Origin: Alphaproteobacteria bacterium
GTDB lineage: Bacteria; Bacteroidota; Bacteroidia; Bacteroidales; FEN-979
Assembly (NCBI GenBank): GCA_009928665.1
Contig: SACF01000009.1
Span: forward strand, 1 to 64,000
Direction: 5' to 3'
DNA length: 64,000 nt
The translations under genes and the position numbers were made by a program. The notes under the pieces are model-generated. The model did no database searches. It was not told the origin of the DNA and was given only the letters and a program-made list of their open reading frames with translations. Positions 52,503-61,851 of the stretch are shown here, piece after piece. Every line of letters starts with the position of its first letter. Position 1 is the first letter of the stretch.

Positions 52503-54488
52503 TTATTTATGATTGCAGTTTAGCTCGATCAACCTGCCGGCTTGCTGACTTCCCAGTAGTTGAGCTTTTTTCCAATCGTTGCAGGCTCCTTCAGGGTCTT
52601 TCTGCATGAATTTCACCGATCCACGGCCGACCCAAGCATCCGCATAGTCCGGATCGATCCGGATGGCAGCGTTAAAGTCGGCGATGGCTCCCGAAAGATC
52701 ATGGAGATACAGTGCCCGGATCATTCCACGGTTGTTATAAGCTTTGGAGTAACCGGGATCCAGTTGAATGGCTGTATCATAATGAGCAACGGCATCCCGG
52801 AACAGCTTTTCTTGGTATAGCCCGTTGGCAGCATTAAATTGGATCCGGGCCTGTTGTTTGTTCTGTTCCCGGTAATTTCCCGATATCATCTGTGCCCGGA
52901 ACAAGGCCATGTGCAGTGAATCAATGGTTAGAAAATCGGGTTTACAATAAAATCCACGAATCCATGAACCTGCGATTCCATTCTTTGTCAGACTGGAAAT
53001 CTCGGGTAAGGTAAACAAGTTTAATTCAGGAATATCGGATCTGTAATTCTGCCGTGCGAAAATCGCAGAAAACCCATCGGCATAAATCAGTCGCCAGGAT
53101 TTCATCTCCTTCAACTGCAAGGTCCATGGATAGTATTTCAAATAGTTATAGATGATTAAATCCGGCTCGTACCGGGCTACCAGATGTGGGAGTCCGCCGT
53201 CCCAACTTTTCGTTATATCTTGATACAATGATTCCTTCATTACTTCAAGACGTCCGTCGATAAAGACCGGTTGCGGCAGAACCCACGAAAGCCATCCGCC
53301 AAAACCGAGACTGTTCATAACCTTTCCATCCAGATGATGATCAAGCAGGAATCTGGTTGCATGGTACGGTTGATGACTTGGGTTGATTCCCAGTCCGGTT
53401 TTGTTGAAAGATTTGCTTTCAAGGTAAAAGGCATTGGTGATGAGACGTGGTATCAACAAAGATGGGATCATGATAAGTATCAGGAAAACAGAACCGGCAA
53501 GGAATTTTGACCGGTACCGGAATCGTTGCAGGGTCGTAACAGAGAGCCGGCTTACCAGGGGGAAGCTTACAAGGACAAAAAGCGGTATGTTTCTGATTGA
53601 TGTTATTGCAAGGAGTGCAGTACATGAAAGTAGAATCAATTCATGGACACGGGTGGCTGAAAAATTAACAATAACCAGTAGGAGCGTACCCAGAAGAAGC
53701 AACAGAAAAAGATAGTCGCGAAAAAGGAATCCACGGTTAGCAAAGAACGGGATGAACTCCTGAACATGTTGGTTAAACAAATTATCGGGGTCGAACCGCG
53801 TGAGAAGTTCCCAGGGGAACAACAAACCATTTAATCCATAAGGATTTAAAATGCATATTGTCAATGAAATAATGGCCCACAGGGACAAACGCCTGTCAGC
53901 TTTTTTGTCTTCAATCCATTTTGCGACTGCATAGACGAAGATAATGAAGATGCCCAGAAAATAAAGCGCATGCATATTGCACCAGAAAAGCATGGTGATT
54001 GGCAGCAGAAATAACCTGTCTTTGGTTCGCCGGGTATAGTCATCCAGTACCAACAGGGTGACCAGTATGAAAATGAATGTAAACAGTTCAGGTCGAGGGG
54101 CTATTCTTGGATCTATAAGTAAGAATGCGATCAGGAACCAGAAAATCGTACTGGGGAGCGGAATGCCCTCCTTTCGGTTCATGATCAATAGAATAAGAAA
54201 TATTGTGCATACCAGGATGCATACCAGGACTGAGATCGCCGGATAACCTCCCCACCTGTAACATTGGAAGATTAATGCCTGAAACAGCCATTGAAGATCA
54301 ATATAACGATTGGCTGTTACAGAATAAGTACTCAGATCATGGGTGGGTACTTGATGATGCTGCACGATCCATTGGCCATATTTCAGATGAAATCCGAGGT
54401 CCGGGTCGGAAAGCTGTCGCAGGGAAAGGATAAAAACAAATCCTGCGACAAGAATCAGTGGGATTAACCACTTGTTTGTTGACTTCAT
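52503..54488 (-). CDS. Polytopic membrane protein with C-terminal TPR repeats
   Basis: 661 residues. There are about ten predicted membrane segments over residues 1-350, with an early DPDLGFHLKYGQW motif and a wide loop holding PRIAPRPELF, a layout reminiscent of GT-C type glycosyltransferases or O-antigen-polymerase-like proteins. A periplasmic domain follows (about 350-520; FIDGRLEVMKESLYQDI, as FIDGRLEVM). The C-terminus has two to three TPR units (AVAHYDTAIQLDPGYSKAYNN, as AVAHYDTAIQLDP; GAIADFNAAIRIDPDYADAW, as AIADFNAAIRIDP). The function is not known; a role in envelope glycan assembly is a guess. It is divergent from mnmH. Confidence 0.75.
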   Translation of the reverse strand: MKSTNKWLIPLILVAGFVFILSLRQLSDPDLGFHLKYGQWIVQHHQVPTHDLSTYSVTANRYIDLQWLFQALIFQCYRWGGYPAISVLVCILVCTIFLILLIMNRKEGIPLPSTIFWFLIAFLLIDPRIAPRPELFTFIFILVTLLVLDDYTRRTKDRLFLLPITMLFWCNMHALYFLGIFIIFVYAVAKWIEDKKADRRLSLWAIISLTICILNPYGLNGLLFPWELLTRFDPDNLFNQHVQEFIPFFANRGFLFRDYLFLLLLLGTLLLVIVNFSATRVHELILLSCTALLAITSIRNIPLFVLVSFPLVSRLSVTTLQRFRYRSKFLAGSVFLILIMIPSLLIPRLITNAFYLESKSFNKTGLGINPSHQPYHATRFLLDHHLDGKVMNSLGFGGWLSWVLPQPVFIDGRLEVMKESLYQDITKSWDGGLPHLVARYEPDLIIYNYLKYYPWTLQLKEMKSWRLIYADGFSAIFARQNYRSDIPELNLFTLPEISSLTKNGIAGSWIRGFYCKPDFLTIDSLHMALFRAQMISGNYREQNKQQARIQFNAANGLYQEKLFRDAVAHYDTAIQLDPGYSKAYNNRGMIRALYLHDLSGAIADFNAAIRIDPDYADAWVGRGSVKFMQKDPEGACNDWKKAQLLGSQQAGRLIELNCNHK

Positions 54489-54503
54489 GATCAGAAATGA
54501 TTA

Positions 54504-54511
54504 CAAATGTA
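54504..54511 (-). promoter_or_regulatory. Bacteroidota -7 element TACATTTG
   Basis: The minus strand reads TACATTTG, 16 bases upstream of the membrane-protein start at 54488. Confidence 0.45.
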
Positions 54512-54522
54512 CAATCAAAACA

Positions 54523-54554
54523 TTTGTCGGTTAGCCAAATCGGGGTTAATTTTG
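54523..54554 (+). promoter_or_regulatory. Promoter for the mnmH / desulfurase-selD operon
   Basis: TTTG (54523-54526), a 20-base spacer, then TAATTTTG (54547-54554) match the Bacteroidota -33/-7 pattern well. The element lies 22 bases before the 54576 ATG and inside the longer reading frame, which supports the 54576 start. Confidence 0.65.
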
Positions 54555-54575
54555 ACGAATCGTACATTTCAGCCG

Positions 54576-55628
54576 ATGATTTCAGCAATCGAATCGATAA
54601 CTCCGATTTTGTACAAACAGTTTAAAACAATTGTTGATGTAAGGTCACCTTCTGAGTACGCCCAGGGTCATATCCCGGGATCTCATAACATACCCTTGTT
54701 TACCGACGAGGAGCGGTCACAGGTTGGGACTCTTTACACCAAAGTCAACCCGGATGAAGCATTTGCCCATGGACTTGACATAGCTATTCCAAAGGTCAAA
54801 GAGTATCTCAGGTCTCTCCGGGAAGTGGTATTGCCCCAAGGCCGGATTCTGGTTCATTGCTGGCGTGGCGGACTGCGTAGCGTAGCAATGGCGGAGGTTT
54901 TCAGGAATGCAGGGTTTGAAGTATTTGTGCTACAGGGCGGGTACAAGGCATTTCGTCATTACCTAAGAGAAAGACTTTCAGAACCCCGACCGGTTTTTAT
55001 TCTGGGTGGATTCACGGGGAGCGGAAAAACTGAGATTCTTCATGCGTTGCAAGAGGAAGGTGAACAGATCATTGACCTGGAGCGCCTTGCATGTCACAAA
55101 GGCAGTGTTTTCGGAGCGCTGGGACAGCCGGTCCAGCCGACCAACGAACAATTTGAGAACAATCTGGGAGACCTTTGGCTGGACCTTAACCCACGGAAAC
55201 CGTTATGGATAGAAGATGAAAGCCGGATGATCGGAAATGTCACATTACCCGAACCGATTAATGACAAACTGTGCAGATCTGTGATGATCCGGTTAAAAGT
55301 CGATACAGAATTCCGAATAGAGAGACTGGTACATGATTACGCCCAGTTTGACAAATCAGTTTTGGCTGAGGCTATTCAAAAAATCAGGCTCCGGCTGGGT
55401 GGAACCGAGACTAAAATTGCATTGGATGCACTTTGGGCCGGAGATTTTCAAATTGTTGCCGGGATCACCTTGAAGTACTATGACAAAGCCTATCAGCACA
55501 CGCTTGAACGAAGAAGGGATTTACGGATCTATGACTTTAAAATTGAGTACGGTAATGCCTGCGAAATTGCACAAGCGATTAAAAAATTTGTGAAAAAAAT
55601 TACGTTAAGTGAAACCGATATACCTTGA
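54576..55628 (+). CDS. mnmH: tRNA 2-selenouridine synthase (rhodanese plus P-loop)
   Basis: 350 residues from ATG 54576; the frame is open from 54507 but the promoter lies in between. The N-terminal rhodanese domain has the active-site loop HCWRGGLRS with Cys95. The C-terminal P-loop domain has GGFTGSGKT (144-152). This is the SelU/YbbB architecture. It first geranylates and then exchanges sulfur for selenium at the wobble 2-thiouridine of tRNAs for Lys, Glu and Gln, using selenophosphate. The next gene supplies that selenophosphate and overlaps its 3' end by 20 bases. No selenocysteine-insertion genes (selA, selB, selC) are visible here. Confidence 0.95.
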   Translation: MISAIESITPILYKQFKTIVDVRSPSEYAQGHIPGSHNIPLFTDEERSQVGTLYTKVNPDEAFAHGLDIAIPKVKEYLRSLREVVLPQGRILVHCWRGGLRSVAMAEVFRNAGFEVFVLQGGYKAFRHYLRERLSEPRPVFILGGFTGSGKTEILHALQEEGEQIIDLERLACHKGSVFGALGQPVQPTNEQFENNLGDLWLDLNPRKPLWIEDESRMIGNVTLPEPINDKLCRSVMIRLKVDTEFRIERLVHDYAQFDKSVLAEAIQKIRLRLGGTETKIALDALWAGDFQIVAGITLKYYDKAYQHTLERRRDLRIYDFKIEYGNACEIAQAIKKFVKKITLSETDIP

Positions 55629-57822
55629 TTACAATGCCACGACTCCGGTTGACCCACAGGTCATAGCCGCGATGCAGCCTTACTTCGACTACTTCTTTGG
55701 AAATCCGTCGAGTATCCACAGTTATGGGACCGATACCAAAAGAGCGATTGAGATCGCCCGAAGCCAGGTTGCCGCGCTTCTTCATGCTGGTCCGGATGAG
55801 ATTATTTTCACCAGCGGAGGCACCGAATCAAACAACCTGGCGATCAAAGGAGTTGCATATGCCTGTCGTGACCGGGGAAACCATATCATTACAAGTTCCA
55901 TAGAGCATCCCGCTGTCACGGAGGTATGCCGGTGGCTTGAAAAAAATGGTTTCGATATCACTTTTGTACCGGTCGACAGCACGGGCAGGATCGATCCTGC
56001 AACGATTGAAAAGGCTATCCGCCCTGAAACGATCCTGATATCCATTATGCATGCGAATAATGAAACTGGGACCATTCAGCCTGTTGCTGAAATCGGCAGG
56101 ATTGCACGGGAACGGCATATCCTGTTTCACTCCGATGCTGCCCAGTCGATCGGGAAGATCAGAACGGATGTAAACGAAATGTCGGTTGACCTCCTTTCGG
56201 TCGCTGGTCATAAACTTTACGCCCCCAAAGGCATAGGTGCATTGTACATCAGAAGGGGAATCCGTCTGGAAAAGCTGATGCATGGAGCAGATCACGAATC
56301 AAACATCAGACCGGGAACTGAGAATGTCATGCACATAGCCGGTTTGGGTGCGGCTGCCACCCTTTTTACAGATGCAGGCCGACAGGATATCCTGCAAGCC
56401 CGATCAGAGGAAATAAAACGACTTCGCGATCGACTGCATGAAGGAATTCAGCGTTATATTCCTGAAGTCAGGCTGAACGGTCATCCTGATTATCGTTTGC
56501 CTAACACGCTGAGTCTGGGTTTCCCGGATATTGATGCAGCCTTACTTTTAAATGAAATGAAAGAAGTCGCTGCCTCTGCCGGGGCTGCCTGCCATTCCGA
56601 CCGGAAGGACGTTTCGGGTGTGCTTGCGGCAATGCAGGTGCCTTATCGTTTCGCCATGGGAACCATAAGATTTTCGCTGGGAAGGATGACGACCGAAGAG
56701 GAAGTCGACCGGGCCATTCCTTTCATCGTTGATGCATTTAACCGTTTGAAAAGATCCGACAGGCCGGCAGCAGAAAAGGATGAACAGAATAGCATCAGGT
56801 TGACCTCCTACACCCATTCACTGGGATGTGCATGCAAGATCAGGCCTCAGTTATTGGAGAAAATTCTGCACCAGATTCCTTCAAACCCGGATGACCATAT
56901 TTTAGTCGACCAGAAGACTTCTGACGATGCGGCGGTTTACCGTTTTGATGACGACCGTGCCATTGTTCAGACTGTTGATCTCATCCCACCGGTTGTGGAT
57001 GATCCTTATCTGTATGGGGCCATCACAGCCGCAAACGCGCTTAGTGATATTTATGCCATGGGTGCTGTGCCGTTGTTTGCATTAAGCATCGTGGCTTTTC
57101 CCGAGTCCCGGATCCCGCTCGAGGTTCTTGGAAAAATCCTTCAGGGGGCAAACGACAAACTGGGTGAAGCCGGTATCAGGATCATCGGAGGGCACTCCAT
57201 TGAAGACCATGAGCCGAAACTGGGTTTGGTTATTACCGGTGAGGTTCACCCCGATAAGGTAATCCGCAATTCGACCCTTAATCCGGGCGATAGTTTGTTG
57301 CTCACAAAACCTTTGGGTACGGGGATTATGACCACGGCATTGAAGCGCGGACTTACAAACCCGGGCGAAATGGAAGAGGTAACACGGGTAATGACTCAGC
57401 TCAACCGCTTGCCTGCTGAGATCATGCGTCAATTTCCGGTGAGCGCCTGTACCGACATCACCGGTTTTGGTTTGCTGGGGCATCTTAAAGAAATGGTTCT
57501 GGCAGCCGGTGTAGAGGTTGTCATTAATTCGGATCTTGTTCCGTTACTGAAATCCGCTCTCCGGTATGCGGCCGCGGGAATCATTCCGGGTGGAACACAA
57601 AACAATTTAGATTTTATCGCGGATATTACGCGATGGCAGGATGGTATTGCAGGGGTCATGAAAACGGTTTTGGCTGATGCCCAGACCTCCGGAGGGTTGT
57701 TGATCGCGGTTCCTGAATCCCGGGCCGATGAATTACTGAAATGCTTACATTCGGCCGGAATACCTGAAGCCTCGGTGATCGGATTTGTTGTCAAAGGCCA
57801 ACCCGCGATAGAAGTGAGATAG
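55609..57822 (+). CDS. selD: Fusion: cysteine desulfurase (NifS/IscS-like) - selenide,water dikinase (SelD)
   Basis: 737 residues from GTG 55609 inside the mnmH 3' end. Residues 1-380 are a PLP-dependent cysteine desulfurase: LDYNATTPVD, TSGGTESNN (68-76), SSIEH (96-100), PLP lysine in AGHK (Lys202) and the mobile-loop Cys328 (GAACHSD). Residues 396-737 are SelD: LTSYTHSLGCACK with Cys407 and Lys410 as active-site pair (Cys, not selenocysteine), then QKTSDDAAVY, TVDLIPPVVDDPY, DITGFGLLGHL and DAQTSGGLLIA. A ~15-residue charged linker joins them. The first half can release selenium from selenocysteine (or sulfur from cysteine) and hand it to the SelD half to make selenophosphate for MnmH. Confidence 0.95.
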   Translation: MKPIYLDYNATTPVDPQVIAAMQPYFDYFFGNPSSIHSYGTDTKRAIEIARSQVAALLHAGPDEIIFTSGGTESNNLAIKGVAYACRDRGNHIITSSIEHPAVTEVCRWLEKNGFDITFVPVDSTGRIDPATIEKAIRPETILISIMHANNETGTIQPVAEIGRIARERHILFHSDAAQSIGKIRTDVNEMSVDLLSVAGHKLYAPKGIGALYIRRGIRLEKLMHGADHESNIRPGTENVMHIAGLGAAATLFTDAGRQDILQARSEEIKRLRDRLHEGIQRYIPEVRLNGHPDYRLPNTLSLGFPDIDAALLLNEMKEVAASAGAACHSDRKDVSGVLAAMQVPYRFAMGTIRFSLGRMTTEEEVDRAIPFIVDAFNRLKRSDRPAAEKDEQNSIRLTSYTHSLGCACKIRPQLLEKILHQIPSNPDDHILVDQKTSDDAAVYRFDDDRAIVQTVDLIPPVVDDPYLYGAITAANALSDIYAMGAVPLFALSIVAFPESRIPLEVLGKILQGANDKLGEAGIRIIGGHSIEDHEPKLGLVITGEVHPDKVIRNSTLNPGDSLLLTKPLGTGIMTTALKRGLTNPGEMEEVTRVMTQLNRLPAEIMRQFPVSACTDITGFGLLGHLKEMVLAAGVEVVINSDLVPLLKSALRYAAAGIIPGGTQNNLDFIADITRWQDGIAGVMKTVLADAQTSGGLLIAVPESRADELLKCLHSAGIPEASVIGFVVKGQPAIEVR

Positions 57823-57824
57823 AA

Positions 57825-59615
57825 TCAACGGCCTTTCAATCGTTCGAGCAACTCCTTGTCCATTATTTTCCCGATCGGATAGATCCCTTTTCTCGTATCG
57901 GAATAGGGCGATTTATTGTAAAACCAGTTCAGGATTTGTTGTGGATTGCCGGCAAAGAGGCTGTCGCCCGCTTTTTTTCTTTCAAATTCGACTTTAAGCT
58001 GAGGATCCCGTGCTAACATTTCAGCAGCCATTTTTTCGATAACATAGGATTCTCCGTACTCCTTTTGTTCCATAATGGCATCAAAAAATCCCCAGTAAAC
58101 AAGCGATCCATCACCCCGGGGCTCCAACATCTGTGGTATCACACGACCGGCCTGCTGCCGCACTTCAACGATCATGGATCCTTTCGGGAACCATCGGTTT
58201 TCAGAAAAGTCATCATAATCGATCAGACTCATGGGATGGTGCCCCTCAAAAGAATTAGTTTGCCATTTCGGATTTTTAAACCTGTAGGTTCTGATCGGAA
58301 GGACGGTATCCTTTTTCAAGGCGGTCATCTGAATACCGTGTATCCTCAGTTTTTCAATGATATCGCCCCACTCGGCAGGAATAATGTAGGCCTGAGGCAA
58401 TTGAACCTGAATCAGCGGTCTAGTTTTATAAAAGTAGGGCAGTTTGAAAAGAACCGGATTTGTCCCATACCGGAACCAATTCCCGTTGGAAAGGGTACTT
58501 TTTACCACCTCATAATCAATTCCTTTAAATTCGACCATAACACTGTCGTTCATGAGGGTTTCGAACTGAAGTGTGAAAGGTTGGCTGATAAATTGTTCAG
58601 ACCGGTTAAAATCATCGGCCTGGTTTACAATTTTTTTCAGATGGTCATGTTGGTCTGCCAGGATTTCAAGGGTGGCTAATATACAATGATACGTTGCGTT
58701 TACCCTTTTTTGATAGGATTTGAGCATGTGGGTCTCAATCAGAATTCCCGGTCGGTTACGCAGTGCAACATAACCCTGTGAAAGCATGGGAGGGGCGACC
58801 TCCGTAATTAGACCACTACGGGGATCGTGCCAGTTGCGGAAATCAACGTACGGGAACATGAAATTACCTGCGGTATCGAGCCGGGAGGTTAAAGCAGGGA
58901 TAAAAATCCCCGACGCCCATTTGGTCAGCCCCGGATCCATCTCCCCATATATCTCCATCAGGTAGGTGAGGGTGTACTGATAATCGGCCCCATCGGTAGT
59001 ATGGGTGTCAATGAAAAAATCGGGCAACCATTTATTGAACAACCTGAGCCATGCCTTCATTTCGGGAGCATCAGCCTTCAGGAAATCACGATTCAGGTTC
59101 AGGTTGTTGGCGGTGGTGCGCCAGCCCATTTCCCGGGGTCCGTTCTGGTTGATCCGGTTAAAGGGGCCGAAACGTTCATGACCATCGGTGTTAAATATCG
59201 GAATGAACAGGATGGATAAGTTATTTAAAAAGCCAACGGGAATTTTTTTCAGGACAAGATCGCGGATAAGCATAAGTCCGGCATCCTTTCCATCGGGTTC
59301 ACCGGCGTGGATGCAAGCCTCGATCAATACAACGATCCTACCGCGTTGCCTGATGGCATCGGGATCAGATAAACCGTCACGATCAAAAATCATCAGCGGG
59401 AGATTCCTTCCCTGTGCGCTTTTCCCAAAGGTTGTCCAGGTTATCGCGGGCGAGGCTGAAGCCAGGTCTTGGCAAAATGCTACGGTTTCATCATACCGGG
59501 GAGTCTCAGTACCGCCGGACATTTCAAACCGGGTAAGCCAACGATCTGTCTGTGGTAACACGCATTGAAGAAAAGCGGTAAAACAGAGCAGGGTAAATAA
59601 AAGTTTTCGCATCAT
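57825..59615 (-). CDS. Secreted M14-family zinc carboxypeptidase
   Basis: 596 residues from ATG 59615 (MMRKLLF); the open frame to 59660 includes the promoter element. A signal peptide (about 1-21, ending VLPQ) precedes the peptidase M14 domain (about 60-330). Its zinc ligands are in ACIHAGEPDGKD (HxxE) and FIDTHTTDG (third His). An additional C-terminal domain of ~250 residues of unknown role contains VIPQMLEPRGDGSLVYWGFFD (VIPQMLEPRGDGSLVY), as in other Bacteroidota M14 proteins of this length. It is convergent with the selD fusion with only 2 bp between stops. Probably periplasmic peptide trimming. Confidence 0.9.
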   Translation of the reverse strand: MMRKLLFTLLCFTAFLQCVLPQTDRWLTRFEMSGGTETPRYDETVAFCQDLASASPAITWTTFGKSAQGRNLPLMIFDRDGLSDPDAIRQRGRIVVLIEACIHAGEPDGKDAGLMLIRDLVLKKIPVGFLNNLSILFIPIFNTDGHERFGPFNRINQNGPREMGWRTTANNLNLNRDFLKADAPEMKAWLRLFNKWLPDFFIDTHTTDGADYQYTLTYLMEIYGEMDPGLTKWASGIFIPALTSRLDTAGNFMFPYVDFRNWHDPRSGLITEVAPPMLSQGYVALRNRPGILIETHMLKSYQKRVNATYHCILATLEILADQHDHLKKIVNQADDFNRSEQFISQPFTLQFETLMNDSVMVEFKGIDYEVVKSTLSNGNWFRYGTNPVLFKLPYFYKTRPLIQVQLPQAYIIPAEWGDIIEKLRIHGIQMTALKKDTVLPIRTYRFKNPKWQTNSFEGHHPMSLIDYDDFSENRWFPKGSMIVEVRQQAGRVIPQMLEPRGDGSLVYWGFFDAIMEQKEYGESYVIEKMAAEMLARDPQLKVEFERKKAGDSLFAGNPQQILNWFYNKSPYSDTRKGIYPIGKIMDKELLERLKGR

Positions 59616-59633
59616 CGATATTTTCGCAGACAC

Positions 59634-59641
59634 CAAACTTA
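59634..59641 (-). promoter_or_regulatory. Bacteroidota -7 element TAAGTTTG for the M14 gene
   Basis: The minus strand reads TAAGTTTG, 19 bases before the 59615 ATG. It argues against the upstream start at 59660. Confidence 0.55.
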
Positions 59642-59706
59642 GCAAAAAAAAACAGATCATATGGAAACATTTGGAACTGTGTTGCTTCAGGTTGATGAGA
59701 AATTCC

Positions 59707-59714
59707 TAACTTTG
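59707..59714 (+). promoter_or_regulatory. Bacteroidota -7 element TAACTTTG for the TetR gene
   Basis: TAACTTTGCG lies 56 bases upstream of the 59770 ATG and matches TAnnTTTG. Confidence 0.55.
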
Positions 59715-59769
59715 CGTTCGGTATCCGCTTTCAGAAATACCGGGATTGACCTTCCAATTATTACAAATA

Positions 59770-60450
59770 ATGGTTGATTTTAATACCATTCCCGAATCAC
59801 AGACCTTTTATCCTTCAAGGATAATGGATCCTGTATTGATTGATATTCTGGAACGGGTAAGGGCACTCTTTTACAAAAATGGTGTCCGAAGTGTTTCTAT
59901 CGATGCCATCTGCAACACCATCGGGATTTCCAGGAAAAAGCTCCATTTCTATTTCTCCAGTAAAAGTGATTTGGTTGAGAAATTGCTGACCCTGGAGCGG
60001 CAAAATTTCGAAGAGATTTTTAACAGGAATAATTTCGACGGGGTCAACTCCATTGATATTCTCCTTACCGTTAGCCTGGAACTGGGGGAACGTTTTTGGG
60101 ATATAAGTCCATCCATGACTTTTGACCTGGAAAAATATTACCCTGACATATATCACAAACATGTGGAACAGCGCATTGAGTCGATATATGAAAAGATGGT
60201 ACTCAACATCAGAAAAGGAATCCGACAGGGAATTTACCGCGACGATCTGAGCGTTGAGCTGGTTGCACGACTCTATATCCGCCGGCTTTTGGATCTTCAC
60301 AATCCGGAGTTCTTCCCCGCCGAAGAATTCTCTTTCCAGACGCTCTTCGATGTCATGTTTGATAATTTCATTCGCGGGATTTCCAACCAGCGGGGTATCG
60401 ACTATTATGAAAAGCAAAAACGAAAGGTAAATTTTAAGAAATTCCAGTGA
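59770..60450 (+). CDS. TetR/AcrR-family transcriptional regulator
   Basis: 226 residues from ATG 59770; Met at 59824 (MDPVLIDIL) is an alternative and the open frame begins at 59746. The N-terminal TetR helix-turn-helix is VRALFYKNGVRSVSIDAICN followed by IGISRKKLHFYFSSKSDLVEK (GISRKKLHFYF). The C-terminal ligand-binding helices show no clear subgroup. Its stop overlaps the leader of the TolC-type gene downstream (4 bp to the ATG), so it probably regulates the efflux genes around it, including itself. Confidence 0.9.
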   Translation: MVDFNTIPESQTFYPSRIMDPVLIDILERVRALFYKNGVRSVSIDAICNTIGISRKKLHFYFSSKSDLVEKLLTLERQNFEEIFNRNNFDGVNSIDILLTVSLELGERFWDISPSMTFDLEKYYPDIYHKHVEQRIESIYEKMVLNIRKGIRQGIYRDDLSVELVARLYIRRLLDLHNPEFFPAEEFSFQTLFDVMFDNFIRGISNQRGIDYYEKQKRKVNFKKFQ

Positions 60451-60454
60451 GTTG

Positions 60455-61825
60455 ATGAAGCCCTCCTTTACGTTCCTGGTTTTTTTATTCTGCTTTTTTT
60501 TATCTGTGCAATCTGTTGCCCAGAGATCGAATATTCCGGGGTCTTCCGAGCTGCTGAGAATGTCGCTTGAACAGGCGCAGGCTTATGCTTTAGAAAACAA
60601 TTATGACCTGATAAACTCCGCCACGGATGTCGAAATAGCGCGGAAGATGGTTAAGCAAAATACCGCCATCGGATTGCCCCAAATCAATGCAGGAGTCGAT
60701 TATCTGGATTACCTGGTCATTCCCACCCAGATGATCCCGAATTTCTTTACGCAGCCCCCCAACCCTTCTGAACTTATTCCGGTGAAATTTGGCGCTACCT
60801 ACAATATGTCTTTAAAAAGCACCCTCACCCAGTTACTTTACAGCGGCCAGTATCTTGTGGGATTGCAGACTGCAAAAGCGTACCTGGAAACCTCCAAACA
60901 GAAAAATCTGAAGGATAAAGTCGATGTTAGAGATCTGATCGCCGACATATATTTTCGCTTGCTCGTGGTGGATGAAGGGATTAAAATTCTCGATTCGACC
61001 TATATGGTTGTAAGTAAACTGGTCGAAGAGATCAGGAAAAGTTATAAAGTAGGTATTCTCGAGGATATTGAAGTGGACCAGGCCGAACTGAACCGATCCA
61101 ATTTATGGGCTACGCTGACCTATACCAAAAACCAACGAACGCTGGTTTATGCTAATTTGAAATTCATTATTGGATTGAAAGATAATCAGGAACTGGAGCT
61201 TACCGACAACCTGAATTATTTTCTGGCACAGGTAAATCCCAATGAACTTTTAAATCAACAATTTGATTATCAGTCGAATATTGATTATAAATTATTGAAG
61301 AAAGCTGATTATCTGACCCTCATGCAGTACAAGCTTTCCAAAACCACATACCAACCTACCCTCAGCGGATTCCTCGGCGCATCTACCTCGGCACAACGCA
61401 ACACCTGGTCCTTCTTTAACTCCAAGGAAGTATGGTACCCCACGGTTAATTTCGGCATTTCACTTCAGATACCGATCTGGAGTAGCGGAGGAAGGAAATA
61501 TGCAGTTGACCAGGCCCGGTTGAATGTGGAAAAAACGAAGGTCACAGATGAAAAGATGAGGGTAGGACTTGAGTTACAGGTAGCAACTGTGCGGACAGAG
61601 TTCAACAATGCCTACACGATTTACAAAAACAAAGAAAAAGGATTTGAGACCGCACTCAGGATCTATGAAAAGACGATGGAGAAATACCAGCAGGGAATGG
61701 TCGGAAGCACCGACCTTAATCAGCGATACCAGCAATTTCTGTCGGCTAACAGCGATTATATGCAGTCCATTTATGCCTTGCTGAGTCAGAAGATCAAATT
61801 GTCAAAACTACTGGAGAAATTTTAG
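60455..61825 (+). CDS. TolC-family outer-membrane efflux protein
   Basis: 456 residues from ATG 60455. A signal peptide (about 1-23, ending SVAQ) precedes two OEP repeats: MSLEQAQAYALENNYDL in the first, and a second repeat ending in KYQQGMVGSTDLNQRYQQFL (KYQQGMVGSTDLNQ), the usual TolC/CusC pattern. It is co-transcribed with the TetR regulator. The RND pump gene that ends 26 bp downstream is convergent rather than in the same operon, which is unusual; the adaptor gene is not in the window. Confidence 0.88.
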   Translation: MKPSFTFLVFLFCFFLSVQSVAQRSNIPGSSELLRMSLEQAQAYALENNYDLINSATDVEIARKMVKQNTAIGLPQINAGVDYLDYLVIPTQMIPNFFTQPPNPSELIPVKFGATYNMSLKSTLTQLLYSGQYLVGLQTAKAYLETSKQKNLKDKVDVRDLIADIYFRLLVVDEGIKILDSTYMVVSKLVEEIRKSYKVGILEDIEVDQAELNRSNLWATLTYTKNQRTLVYANLKFIIGLKDNQELELTDNLNYFLAQVNPNELLNQQFDYQSNIDYKLLKKADYLTLMQYKLSKTTYQPTLSGFLGASTSAQRNTWSFFNSKEVWYPTVNFGISLQIPIWSSGGRKYAVDQARLNVEKTKVTDEKMRVGLELQVATVRTEFNNAYTIYKNKEKGFETALRIYEKTMEKYQQGMVGSTDLNQRYQQFLSANSDYMQSIYALLSQKIKLSKLLEKF

Positions 61826-61851
61826 AAATCAACAGCCTGTCTCTGACATTC

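Noticed and set aside
56800..56850. Selenocysteine codon in SelD
   Set aside because: The active-site position is an ordinary Cys codon (TGT/TGC) and no in-frame TGA is present.
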